From contig CALIXC010000028.1 of assembly GCA_938046755.1 (NCBI GenBank), positions 1 to 5,117 on the forward strand: a DNA stretch of 5,117 nt, read 5' to 3'. The DNA comes from an uncultured Lautropia sp. GTDB taxonomy: Bacteria; Pseudomonadota; Gammaproteobacteria; Burkholderiales; Burkholderiaceae_E. Under the pieces are notes generated by a model that saw only the letters and a program-made list of their open reading frames with translations, searched no databases and was not told the DNA's origin. This document shows, in pieces, positions 1-5,117 of this stretch (positions within the stretch are counted from its first letter, which is position 1; every line of letters starts with the position of its first letter). The position numbers were made by a program, and so were the translations under genes.

Positions 1-216
1 AGTGGGCTGTTTCAGTTTTGGCCGCTCAAGACACCCCCACGGGGAACCGCTCATTCGTTGCCCCTCCCTATTGAGCCTCGCACACCTCTCGCTTTCCATG
101 GAAGCTCCCGACACATTGGACGCGGCCATCGCGCAATGGGGCACTCAGGGAGACCTCATCTGTGGCACAGGTCTTTGAGAGCGTGCTGGGCCTGACAGAC
201 TGATCGGCTCATCCAG
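1..216. other. Left edge with no supportable gene
   Basis: Beyond the operon terminator nothing can be called with confidence. One plus-strand frame is open from base 2 to a stop at 176-178, with ATG at 98 but no ribosome site. Another plus-strand frame ends at TGA 201-203 after a protein-like VAQVFESVLGLTD. Either could be the tail of a gene entering from the left, or a decayed one, but the evidence is too thin. Confidence 0.3.
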
Positions 217-254
217 AAATAAAAAAGCGGCAGGCATCCAGAGACACCTGCCGC
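217..254 (-). terminator. Rho-independent terminator of the epimerase-ugd operon
   Basis: Perfect 8-bp inverted repeat GCGGCAGG (227-234) and CCTGCCGC (247-254) with a 12-base loop. On the minus strand it is followed by TTTTTTATTT (226-217). It lies about 126 bases after the ugd stop, so the operon message has a sizeable 3' untranslated region. There is no T-tract on the plus-strand side, so it should work only for minus-strand transcripts. Confidence 0.9.
232..249. repeat. Copy of the metC-upstream 17-base element within the ugd terminator
   Basis: AGGCATCCAGAGACACCT here compares with AGGTATCCGAGACACCT at 4610-4626 in the same orientation. They differ by one substitution (C/T) and one extra A. 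The copy covers the loop and parts of both stem arms of the operon terminator. It may be chance; with only two copies in view it cannot be called a family. Confidence 0.3.
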
Positions 255-276
255 CCGATCGAAGGCCGCCTGGTCA

Positions 277-300
277 GCACTTCATCCGCAGACGAAGTGC
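277..300 (-). repeat. 7-bp hairpin in the ugd 3' untranslated region
   Basis: Inverted repeat GCACTTC (277-283) and GAAGTGC (294-300), perfect over 7 bp with a 10-base loop. It lies between the stop-proximal hairpin and the terminator. No T-tract follows, so it is not itself an intrinsic terminator. It may add stability to the 3' end of the message. Confidence 0.5.
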
Positions 301-341
301 CATGGCTGAAAACTCAGACAGACCGCCTGGCCTTCAGGACA

Positions 342-372
342 TTCCGAAGCAACAGTCCCCGCTGCTTCGGAA
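342..372 (-). repeat. 10-bp stop-proximal hairpin after ugd
   Basis: Perfect 10-bp inverted repeat TTCCGAAGCA (342-351) and TGCTTCGGAA (363-372) with an 11-base loop, beginning 8 bases beyond the ugd stop codon. On the minus strand the sequence after it has no T-run, so a normal intrinsic terminator is unlikely. A role in blocking 3' exonucleases or as an RNA processing site is inference. Confidence 0.65.
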
Positions 373-380
373 CATTGCCA

Positions 381-1787
381 TCAGTGAGTGCTCACCGACA
401 GGCCGATGCCGCTGTATGCCGGCAACGCGTCGCGTGCGATGTAGCGACGGCCATCGATCAGCGGAACCGCAGCGCGACCCGCCTTCTGCTGCAGCTCCGG
501 CACGGCCTTGTAGTCGGGCCAGCTCGTCACCAGCAGCACGGCCTCGGCCTGCGCCAGGGCATCATCCAGCTTGGGCTGGAACTGATAGGCACTTTCCGGG
601 ACACCGAAGTCGGCCAGCGCCTTCTTGCCGGTCTGAACCGCGATCGGATCGTGAGCGGTCACTTTCGCGCCTTCCTTCACCAGCGCAGCGATGATCGGCA
701 GCGCCGGCGATTCGCGCACGTCGTCGGTACCCGGCTTGAAGGCCACGCCCAGCACGGTCACGCGCTTGCCCTTCAGGTCGTTGCCCACCTGCTCCTTCAA
801 CAGGCGCAGCATCTGCTCGGGCTGCGTCTTGTTGGTCGAGAGCACCGCGTCCAGCATCGGCGTGTCCACGCCACGGTGCTGGGCATGCGCCGTGATGGCC
901 TTCACGTCCTTCGGGAAGCAGCTGCCGCCAAAGCCGCAGCCCGCCCACAGGAAGGAGGTAGCACCCGCCGTCTTCAGCTTGCCCTCGCCGTCACGGTAGA
1001 TCAGGTGCTTCATCAGGTGCAGGCCCTTGAACACCTCGGCCGCATCCAGTTCACCGATGCCGTCGCAGATCCGCGCGATCTCGTTCGAGAACGAGATCAT
1101 CGTGGCCATGAAGGCATTGGAGGTGTACTTGATCATCTCGGCCGTGCGCGGCGTGGTCTGGATGATCGGCGTGTTCCGGAACATCGCGTACATCTCGGCC
1201 AGCTGCGCCGTGCTGCGCGCATCAATGCCGCCCACCACGATCCGGTCCGGCTCCTGGAAGTCCTTCACGGCCACGCCTTCGGCCAGGAACTCGGGGTTCA
1301 TGCCCAGGCCGAAGTCCTTGCCGGCCACCAGGCCCGAGGCTTCCTCGATGGCCTTGCGCACCACCGTGTCGGTCGTGCCCGGGACCACCGTGCTCTTGAC
1401 CGTCACCACGCAGTAATGCGGCTGCTTGCCGGCGGCTTTCGCGGCTGCGGCCTGATCCTTCAGCACCTTGCCGATCTCGCGCGAGACCTGCAGCACGTAG
1501 CTCAGGTCGATGGTCTTGCCATCGAAGGGCGTACCCACGCAGATCAGGGCGACATCGGCGCCATCCATCGCGTCTGCCAGCGAAGTGGTCGCTCGCAGAC
1601 GTGTACCGACGTTGGCCTTCAGCAGTGCTTCCAGACCGTCCTCATGGATCGGCGGCTCACCCCGATTGATGCGCTCGACCTTGGCTGCATCCACGTCGAC
1701 GCAGGCCACCTCGTGCCCGACCGAAGCCAGGCACGTTCCCGACACCAGACCGACGTAGCCGGTTCCCACCACACACAGTTTCATCAT
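381..1787 (-). CDS. ugd: UDP-glucose 6-dehydrogenase (nucleotide-sugar dehydrogenase)
   Basis: Cytoplasmic enzyme predicted to oxidise UDP-glucose to UDP-glucuronate with two NAD+, supplying the decarboxylase encoded just upstream. The 468-residue protein has the full UDP-glucose/GDP-mannose dehydrogenase layout: N-terminal Rossmann motif GTGYVG (residues 8-13), KSTVVPGTT (131-139), NPEFLAEG (164-171), central-domain EMIKYTSNAF (217-226), catalytic GGSCFPKD with Cys290 and Asp294, and a C-terminal UDP-binding domain with VAFKPGTDDVRESP. By alignment, Glu166, Glu170, Lys220, Asn224, Cys290 and Asp294 match the known catalytic set, with the same spacing inside each cluster. Lys220 to Cys290 is about 14 residues longer than usual, and the common RIG motif before the catalytic loop is not seen, so specificity for a related UDP-sugar is possible. 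Two adjacent ATGs (1787 and 1784) follow AGAGG with gaps of 4 and 7 bases; the second may be the true start. The first overlaps the upstream stop as ATGA. Family call is firm, exact substrate less so. Confidence 0.93.
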   Translation of the reverse strand: MMKLCVVGTGYVGLVSGTCLASVGHEVACVDVDAAKVERINRGEPPIHEDGLEALLKANVGTRLRATTSLADAMDGADVALICVGTPFDGKTIDLSYVLQVSREIGKVLKDQAAAAKAAGKQPHYCVVTVKSTVVPGTTDTVVRKAIEEASGLVAGKDFGLGMNPEFLAEGVAVKDFQEPDRIVVGGIDARSTAQLAEMYAMFRNTPIIQTTPRTAEMIKYTSNAFMATMISFSNEIARICDGIGELDAAEVFKGLHLMKHLIYRDGEGKLKTAGATSFLWAGCGFGGSCFPKDVKAITAHAQHRGVDTPMLDAVLSTNKTQPEQMLRLLKEQVGNDLKGKRVTVLGVAFKPGTDDVRESPALPIIAALVKEGAKVTAHDPIAVQTGKKALADFGVPESAYQFQPKLDDALAQAEAVLLVTSWPDYKAVPELQQKAGRAAVPLIDGRRYIARDALPAYSGIGLSVSTH

Positions 1788-1796
1788 GCAGCCTCT
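1784..1796 (-). promoter_or_regulatory. Ribosome binding site and ATGA coupling junction for ugd
   Basis: AGAGG (1796-1792) lies inside the last codons of the epimerase gene. It is 4 bases before ATG 1787 and 7 bases before ATG 1784, the more usual spacing. The epimerase stop TGA (1786-1784) overlaps both ATGs, so ribosomes finishing the first gene can restart directly on ugd. This supports a single co-translated operon. Confidence 0.7.
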
Positions 1797-2917
1797 GCAT
1801 CACGATTGAAGTAATACCAGTTGAGGATGCGGCGCAGACCCGTGTCCACATCCACTTCCGGCGCATAGCCCAGCTCGGTGCGTGCCTTGGTGATGATCGG
1901 GCAGCGCCGGTTGGGGTTGTCCTTCAGATAGACCTCACCCTCGCTGGACAGCTTGTGAATGACCTTGCCTTCGTAGCCCCACAGTTCCTTCGCCAGCTTC
2001 TGCACCCGCTCGGCCAGCTCGCGCATGGTGATCTCGGGCGTCTCGATGCCGATGTTGTAGGGCTCGCCCCGGCGGCCGTTGACCAGCACGCGCAGGTAGC
2101 CCGACAGGGCGTCGGTGATGTAGCAGAAGGTGCGGGTCGGCGAACCGTCGGACAGCATCACGATGTCGCGGCCGGCCAGCACGTCGCGGGCGAAGTCGGG
2201 CAGCACGCGGCCGTCGGTGATCTTCAGGCCCGGGCCATAGTTGTTGAACGGCCGTGCCTGCGAAACGGGCACGCCCTTGTTCTGGGCATACAGCACGCAC
2301 AGCGTCTCGCCCACCCGCTTGGACTCGTCATAGCAGGCACGCGGGCCGGTGCACGACACCAGGCCGCGATAGGTCTCGGGCGTGGGGATGGCGTCGGGCG
2401 TCGGGTCGCCGTAGATCTCGCTGGTGGAGAAGAACAGGAAGCCCTTCATCGAGCCCGGTTCCTTCTGGTTGCGCTCGGCCGCGTAGTCCAGCATCAGGCG
2501 CAGGCCATTGACGTTGGCGTCAATGGTCTCCAGCGGATACTTGCGGTAGTACATCGGCGAGGCGATGGAAGCCGCGTGGATGATGAAGTTGGCCGGCTCC
2601 AGATCGGTCGGGATCGGATGCGTCACGTCATGCTTGCGCAGCTTGATCTCTTCCGACTTCGCGCCTTCCAGCCAGGCCGGCACGCCACGCACATAGTTGT
2701 CCAGCACCGTCAGGCGGATCTTCTTGCCGGGCGCGGCCGTCTTGTTCCAGTGGCCCATCGACAGCACCAGGTAGTAGCCCAGGAAGCCAGCGCCCCCCGT
2801 CAGCCACACATGGTTGCCAGCCAGCGCCTCGAACTGCGGACGGGCCTTGCGGATCAGGTCGTCCAGATCCTGGTTGATCAATTGGTCAATGGGAAGCAGA
2901 CCAGAAGGCGTTGTCAT
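1784..2917 (-). CDS. NAD-dependent epimerase/dehydratase, probable UDP-glucuronate decarboxylase (UDP-xylose synthase)
   Basis: Extended short-chain dehydrogenase/reductase of 377 residues, cytoplasmic, with no signal peptide or membrane segment seen. Visible motifs are the NAD-binding GGAGFLG (residues 41-47), the adenine-ribose acidic position in VLDNY (71-75), HAASIASP (114-121), STSEIYGDP (164-172), the catalytic pair in YDESK (Tyr196, Lys200) and TRTFCYITD. The combination of TSE-YGDP, GPRACYDESKR, DGRV and a C-terminal NPNRRCP is closest to UDP-glucuronate decarboxylases, which make UDP-xylose from UDP-glucuronate by oxidation, decarboxylation and re-reduction on bound NAD. The gene for UDP-glucuronate synthesis is directly downstream, which supports this. 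About 40 residues precede the glycine motif, more than in a typical SDR, and extra residues lie before VLDNY. ATG at 2917 was chosen because GGGG lies 8 bases upstream; an in-frame GTG at 2941 would add 8 residues but lacks a good ribosome site. Alternatives are a 4-epimerase or a 4,6-dehydratase. Family sure, reaction probable. Confidence 0.9.
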   Translation of the reverse strand: MTTPSGLLPIDQLINQDLDDLIRKARPQFEALAGNHVWLTGGAGFLGYYLVLSMGHWNKTAAPGKKIRLTVLDNYVRGVPAWLEGAKSEEIKLRKHDVTHPIPTDLEPANFIIHAASIASPMYYRKYPLETIDANVNGLRLMLDYAAERNQKEPGSMKGFLFFSTSEIYGDPTPDAIPTPETYRGLVSCTGPRACYDESKRVGETLCVLYAQNKGVPVSQARPFNNYGPGLKITDGRVLPDFARDVLAGRDIVMLSDGSPTRTFCYITDALSGYLRVLVNGRRGEPYNIGIETPEITMRELAERVQKLAKELWGYEGKVIHKLSSEGEVYLKDNPNRRCPIITKARTELGYAPEVDVDTGLRRILNWYYFNRDAEAA

Positions 2918-2929
2918 CGAGTTTACCCC
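2917..2929 (-). promoter_or_regulatory. Ribosome binding site deciding the epimerase start
   Basis: GGGG followed by T (2929-2925) is placed 8 bases before ATG 2917. It is a modest Shine-Dalgarno match, but it is the only one suitable here and argues against the upstream GTG at 2941. Confidence 0.5.
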
Positions 2930-3140
2930 GTAAGTAAGCACTGACTCGTTCGTGATTGGCCGACCCGGGCGCCCCTGCGGGAGAAGCGCTGACCGGCCCT
3001 GTTCCTGGACCGGTCCCGCCGCTGTCGCCTTCGACGGCCCGCAGGCCAGCCGGACGCACCGGGATCGTTCCGAGGATTATCGTCAATTTATCCGGCGCTC
3101 GCGTGTAAATAGTTGGCATGGGAGCAGGTGCGTCCCGACG
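2918..3140 (-). promoter_or_regulatory. Spacer and probable promoter region of the epimerase-ugd operon
   Basis: This stretch between the metC terminator and the epimerase start must hold the operon promoter. It is GC-rich except for an AT-rich patch at 3075-3110. On the minus strand that patch contains GATAAT (3081-3076), 5 of 6 matches to a sigma-70 -10 box, and TTTACA (3109-3104), a fair -35 box. The 22-base gap between them is too long for a standard pair, so the exact promoter is unresolved. If transcription starts just downstream, the leader is about 150 bases. That leader contains the perfect palindrome GGACCGGTCC (3007-3016). No credible small gene was seen. Confidence 0.4.
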
Positions 3141-3192
3141 AAAAAACAACAGGCCGGGGATGAGCAACAGAGCCTGCCTCCATCCCCGGCCT
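3141..3192 (-). terminator. Rho-independent terminator of metC
   Basis: Perfect 12-bp inverted repeat AGGCCGGGGATG (3151-3162) and CATCCCCGGCCT (3181-3192) with an 18-base loop. On the minus strand it is followed by GTTGTTTTTT (3150-3141). It begins 45 bases after the metC stop and insulates metC from the sugar operon. The plus-strand side has no T-run, so it acts in one direction. Confidence 0.95.
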
Positions 3193-3237
3193 TCCCTGCA
3201 GCCTCCGGAGCGTCACAGGAAGGACGGTGCCTCCCCC

Positions 3238-4521
3238 TCAGGAAGCGTTGGCCGCCCGCATGGCCTTCAGGCCCTCATCCAGGTCAGCGATCAGTGCTTC
3301 GGCCGGCTCCAGCCCGCAGTGGATGCGGATCAGCGCCCCCCCCTTCCAGGGCTGGACGCTGCGGCAGCCATCCAAGTGCGCGGGCATGATCAGGCTCTCA
3401 AAGCCGCCCCACGAGAATCCCAGCGCGAAATGGCGCCGACTATTGCACAGCGCCATGATCGCTGCCGGGGACATCGGCTTCTTCAGCTCGAAGGCAAAGA
3501 GCCCGTTGCTGCCCAGGAAGTCGCGCTTGAAGAGCGCATGCTGCGGATGACTCTCCAGCCCGGGGTGCAGCACCCGAACCACATCCGGCTGCGTCTCCAG
3601 CCAGCGGGCCACCGCCAGTGCCGTCTGCTCGTGCATGCGCAGCCGCGCATCAACCGTGCGGATGCCCCGCAGTACCAGCCAGGCATCATCACCGCCCACG
3701 CAGATGCCCAGCTGCCGCACCGTTTCCCACAGTTTCTGCCACAGCGGCTCGCGCACCACAACGGCCCCCATCAACACGTCGGCGTGGCCACACCAGTACT
3801 TGGTCAGCGCCGGGATGGAGATGTCCACGCCCCAATCGAACGGCCGCGCCAGCCGGGGCGAGGCGTACGTATTGTCGATGGCCGTCAGGATGCCACGCTG
3901 GCGCGCCCAGGCGCAGATGGCCGGCACATCCTGGATCTCGAAGGTATAGCTGCCCGGGCTTTCCAGATAGATCATCCGGGTGTGAGCGCTTGCCAACTTT
4001 TCCAGATCTTGCGGCGTGGCCAGCGGGTCGAAGTAGATGGTGCGCACCCCGAACTTGGCCAGCAGCGTATCGGCAAAGGTGCGCGCCGGCCCGTAGACCG
4101 AATCGCTCATCAGGATCTCGTCACCCGGCGAAGTGAACGCCCACATCACCGTAGAGATCGCAGCCAGGCCCGAAGGCATCAGGGCAGCCCGCACGGCGTG
4201 GGGTGCCCCCTCCAGCTCGGCCACGGCATCCATCAGCGCATAGGTGGTCTCGGTGCCCGCCGTGGCGTAGGTGGAATGGTGCAGCTCGCCCCGGTCCGTG
4301 CGCCGGCCGGCCTCGATGGCCGCCTGCACCGATTCGAAGATCACGCTGGATGCCCGGACCACGGGCGGGTTGACCACCTTGATGGGGCGGCTGATGCCAC
4401 GGCCTGCCTGGATCGGCTCACAGCCTTGCACCCTCGGATGGCCCCCCGGCAAGGCCGATGCCTGATGTTCTTCCGTACCCTGTCTGGAACCGGCGGCCCC
4501 GGCAGATTGCTTGTCCGTCAC
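3238..4521 (-). CDS. metC: Cystathionine beta-lyase (PLP-dependent, MetC type)
   Basis: Predicted to cleave L-cystathionine to homocysteine, pyruvate and ammonia in methionine synthesis, in the cytoplasm as a PLP-bound tetramer. From GTG 4521 it is 427 residues, slightly longer than the usual 390-400 because of about 45 poorly conserved N-terminal residues. Family marks are RASSVIF (57-63), SVYGPARTF with the ring-stacking Tyr143, LESPGS (186-191), AIDNTYAS with Asp216, the PLP lysine Lys241 in LTKYWCGHADVLMG, GFSWGGFES (368-376) and the carboxylate-binding Arg399 in LIRIHCGLE. Tyr-Asp-Lys-Arg spacing is close to E. coli MetC, and SWGG plus GHADVLMG favours beta-lyase over gamma-synthase or gamma-lyase. 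The usual Arg of the YGRxGT motif is Thr87 (YATAGT). The start is uncertain: AGGGAG lies 7 bases before GTG 4521, while AAGGAG lies 5 bases before GTG 4548 and only 2 before ATG 4551; these would add 9 or 10 residues. The gene is monocistronic here, with its own terminator. Confidence 0.92.
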   Translation of the reverse strand: MTDKQSAGAAGSRQGTEEHQASALPGGHPRVQGCEPIQAGRGISRPIKVVNPPVVRASSVIFESVQAAIEAGRRTDRGELHHSTYATAGTETTYALMDAVAELEGAPHAVRAALMPSGLAAISTVMWAFTSPGDEILMSDSVYGPARTFADTLLAKFGVRTIYFDPLATPQDLEKLASAHTRMIYLESPGSYTFEIQDVPAICAWARQRGILTAIDNTYASPRLARPFDWGVDISIPALTKYWCGHADVLMGAVVVREPLWQKLWETVRQLGICVGGDDAWLVLRGIRTVDARLRMHEQTALAVARWLETQPDVVRVLHPGLESHPQHALFKRDFLGSNGLFAFELKKPMSPAAIMALCNSRRHFALGFSWGGFESLIMPAHLDGCRSVQPWKGGALIRIHCGLEPAEALIADLDEGLKAMRAANAS

Positions 4522-4528
4522 GACGAAA

Positions 4529-4559
4529 CTCCCTATGCACAGATGCACCATCACTCCTT
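4529..4559 (-). promoter_or_regulatory. Two ribosome binding sites at the metC start region
   Basis: AAGGAG (4559-4554) is 2 bases from ATG 4551 and 5 bases from GTG 4548. AGGGAG (4534-4529) is 7 bases from GTG 4521, the best spacing of the three. All three starts are in the same frame. GTG 4521 also gives the hydrophilic N-terminus VTDKQ, typical of a soluble protein, and was preferred. Confidence 0.5.
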
Positions 4560-4591
4560 CCCGGCAGCGATGGCAATCAAAAAGTAAGCGC

Positions 4592-4604
4592 ACACTCTTC
4601 GTGT
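4592..4604 (-). repeat. Weak hairpin followed by a short T-run upstream of metC
   Basis: Inverted repeat ACAC (4592-4595) and GTGT (4601-4604) with a 5-base loop. On the minus strand CTTTTTG follows about 9 bases later. The stem is only 4 bp, so an attenuator role is speculative. It lies about 40 bases before the first possible metC start. Confidence 0.25.
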
Positions 4605-4609
4605 ATTCG

Positions 4610-4626
4610 AGGTATCCGAGACACCT
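4610..4626 (-). repeat. Near-palindromic element upstream of metC
   Basis: On the minus strand AGGTGTC, TCG, GATACCT forms a 7-bp stem with one G-T wobble and a 3-base loop. It could be an operator half-site pair or a small RNA hairpin. The same sequence, with one substitution and one missing base, occurs at 232-249 inside the ugd terminator. Confidence 0.4.
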
Positions 4627-4641
4627 GGGCGCCCTCCCCTG

Positions 4642-4677
4642 CCCCGGACAGGCATCGTTCAAACCGATGTCCTGGGG
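4642..4677 (-). repeat. 9-bp inverted repeat upstream of metC
   Basis: CCCCGGACA (4642-4650) pairs with TGTCC (4668-4672) and GGGG (4674-4677), leaving one bulged T and a 17-base loop. An alternative inner stem CATCG/CGATG can also form. No T-run follows on the minus strand. It sits about 90 bases before metC and, if transcribed, would be a stable structure in its leader. Confidence 0.45.
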
Positions 4678-5041
4678 ACGGAAAGCGTCGATGGAAGCCG
4701 GGCCACATGAAGCGTGCCAAGGACTCGGCAGCCCTCGATGCGCAGGGGTCCATTCTGTCAGAAATGTTTCCGCCGGCCCCGTCCAACCCTCAGACTGTCG
4801 ACTCCCTGGATTCCACATGATGGAGCCCAGTGCCGCCATCCGGATTCTGTTCTTCACACGCCACTGTTTTCGTGCCGCCAGCCCACCATACCCGTCCACG
4901 GTAGTCGACTTCAGGAAAGCACCAGACAGGCTCACGAACCCCGTTCAGGCAGACTGGTCGTCATCGCTCGGGCTCGCCCTCCATCGCGCACAGCGGCCCG
5001 CCAGAACTCCCTCTTCCGTTTCCACCTCATGCCGACATACG

Positions 5042-5053
5042 GGCGTTAACGCC
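5042..5053. repeat. 12-bp perfect palindrome GGCGTTAACGCC
   Basis: GGCGTTAACGCC is identical on both strands and has an AT core in GC-rich surroundings, the usual look of a dimeric repressor site. No promoter or gene start can be tied to it within the window, so its role is unknown. Confidence 0.4.
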
Positions 5054-5117
5054 ATAGTAGGCACTCGCTCACACACAGAAAGCCGTGTCAGCCCCCCTCC
5101 CCTGCCCCGCCATGCCC

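Larger units (their letters stand above)
4552..5117. other. Gene-free region upstream of metC
   Basis: No convincing gene was found on either strand. The metC frame stays open upstream to about 4935, but its translation is rich in Arg, Trp and Cys and resembles no lyase N-terminus, so I read it as non-coding. Plus-strand open frames here have similarly poor composition and no ribosome sites. The area should contain the metC promoter, but I could not pick a good -35/-10 pair. It does contain several inverted repeats near metC and a palindrome near the right edge, listed separately. Confidence 0.55.

Noticed and set aside
1..40. CTGTTTCAGTTTTGGCCGC resembling the repeats at ends of IS21-family elements
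   Set aside because: Only one short partial resemblance from memory, no transposase, no second end and no target duplication in view.
297..1814. 505-codon open frame on the plus strand opposite ugd
   Set aside because: Its translation is rich in His, Arg and Gln with no recognisable motif. It mirrors the codon pattern of the well-supported minus-strand gene.
1955..2944. 329-codon open frame on the plus strand opposite the epimerase gene
   Set aside because: Antisense shadow with low-complexity composition and no family resemblance.
2886..3167. 93-codon minus-strand frame spanning the metC terminator and the epimerase start
   Set aside because: It overlaps the terminator stem and the true epimerase start in another frame, and its Gly/Pro/Ala-rich end looks like translated spacer.
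3118..4587. 489-codon open frame on the plus strand opposite metC
   Set aside because: Same antisense artefact of G/C-rich third positions; no ribosome site and no domain. It also begins inside the metC terminator region.
4685..4700. TGGCACG on the minus strand resembling a sigma-54 -24 element
   Set aside because: The paired -12 element reads ATGT rather than TTGC, lacking the essential GC, and the distance to metC is large.
4522..4935. Upstream extension of the metC frame to 4935 (565 residues in total)
   Set aside because: The extra residues have non-coding composition and no similarity to the lyase family, whereas ribosome sites lie at 4554-4559 and 4529-4534.

Overview
The window carries three protein genes, all on the minus strand. 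In order of transcription they are a MetC-type cystathionine beta-lyase (4521 to 3238), then a two-gene unit of an NAD-dependent sugar-nucleotide decarboxylase/epimerase (2917 to 1784) and a UDP-glucose 6-dehydrogenase (1787 to 381). The DNA is GC-rich, third codon positions are strongly G/C, and each gene has long open frames opposite it, as expected from such codon use. These traits and the protein sequences suggest a beta-proteobacterium of the Burkholderiales type. That is an impression from sequence style, not a proven assignment.

Layout from right to left, in the direction of transcription. 4552-5117 holds no convincing gene. It has a 12-bp perfect palindrome (5042-5053) and, closer to metC, a series of hairpin-forming inverted repeats (4642-4677, 4610-4626, 4592-4604). 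metC follows, with several possible in-frame starts, and ends at a textbook intrinsic terminator (3141-3192). An AT-rich patch near 3075-3110 in the GC-rich spacer is the likely promoter area of the sugar-nucleotide operon, which would give a leader of roughly 150 bases. The epimerase and dehydrogenase genes overlap by 4 bases (ATGA), which indicates translational coupling. The operon's 3' untranslated region has a 10-bp hairpin 8 bases after the ugd stop, a 7-bp hairpin, and a second textbook terminator (217-254). The leftmost 216 bases have no supportable gene.

The two operon products fit one short pathway. Ugd oxidises UDP-glucose to UDP-glucuronate. The SDR protein most resembles UDP-glucuronate decarboxylase (UXS) and would turn UDP-glucuronate into UDP-xylose for surface or exopolysaccharide. 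MetC acts separately, cleaving cystathionine to homocysteine in methionine synthesis. It has its own terminator and is not part of the sugar operon.

I found no mobile element, CRISPR array, RNA gene or clearly new system. The points most worth a second look are the altered substrate-loop region of the dehydrogenase, a substitution at a usual cofactor-phosphate position in MetC, the hairpins flanking metC and ugd, and a near-identical 17/18-base sequence found both inside the ugd terminator and upstream of metC.
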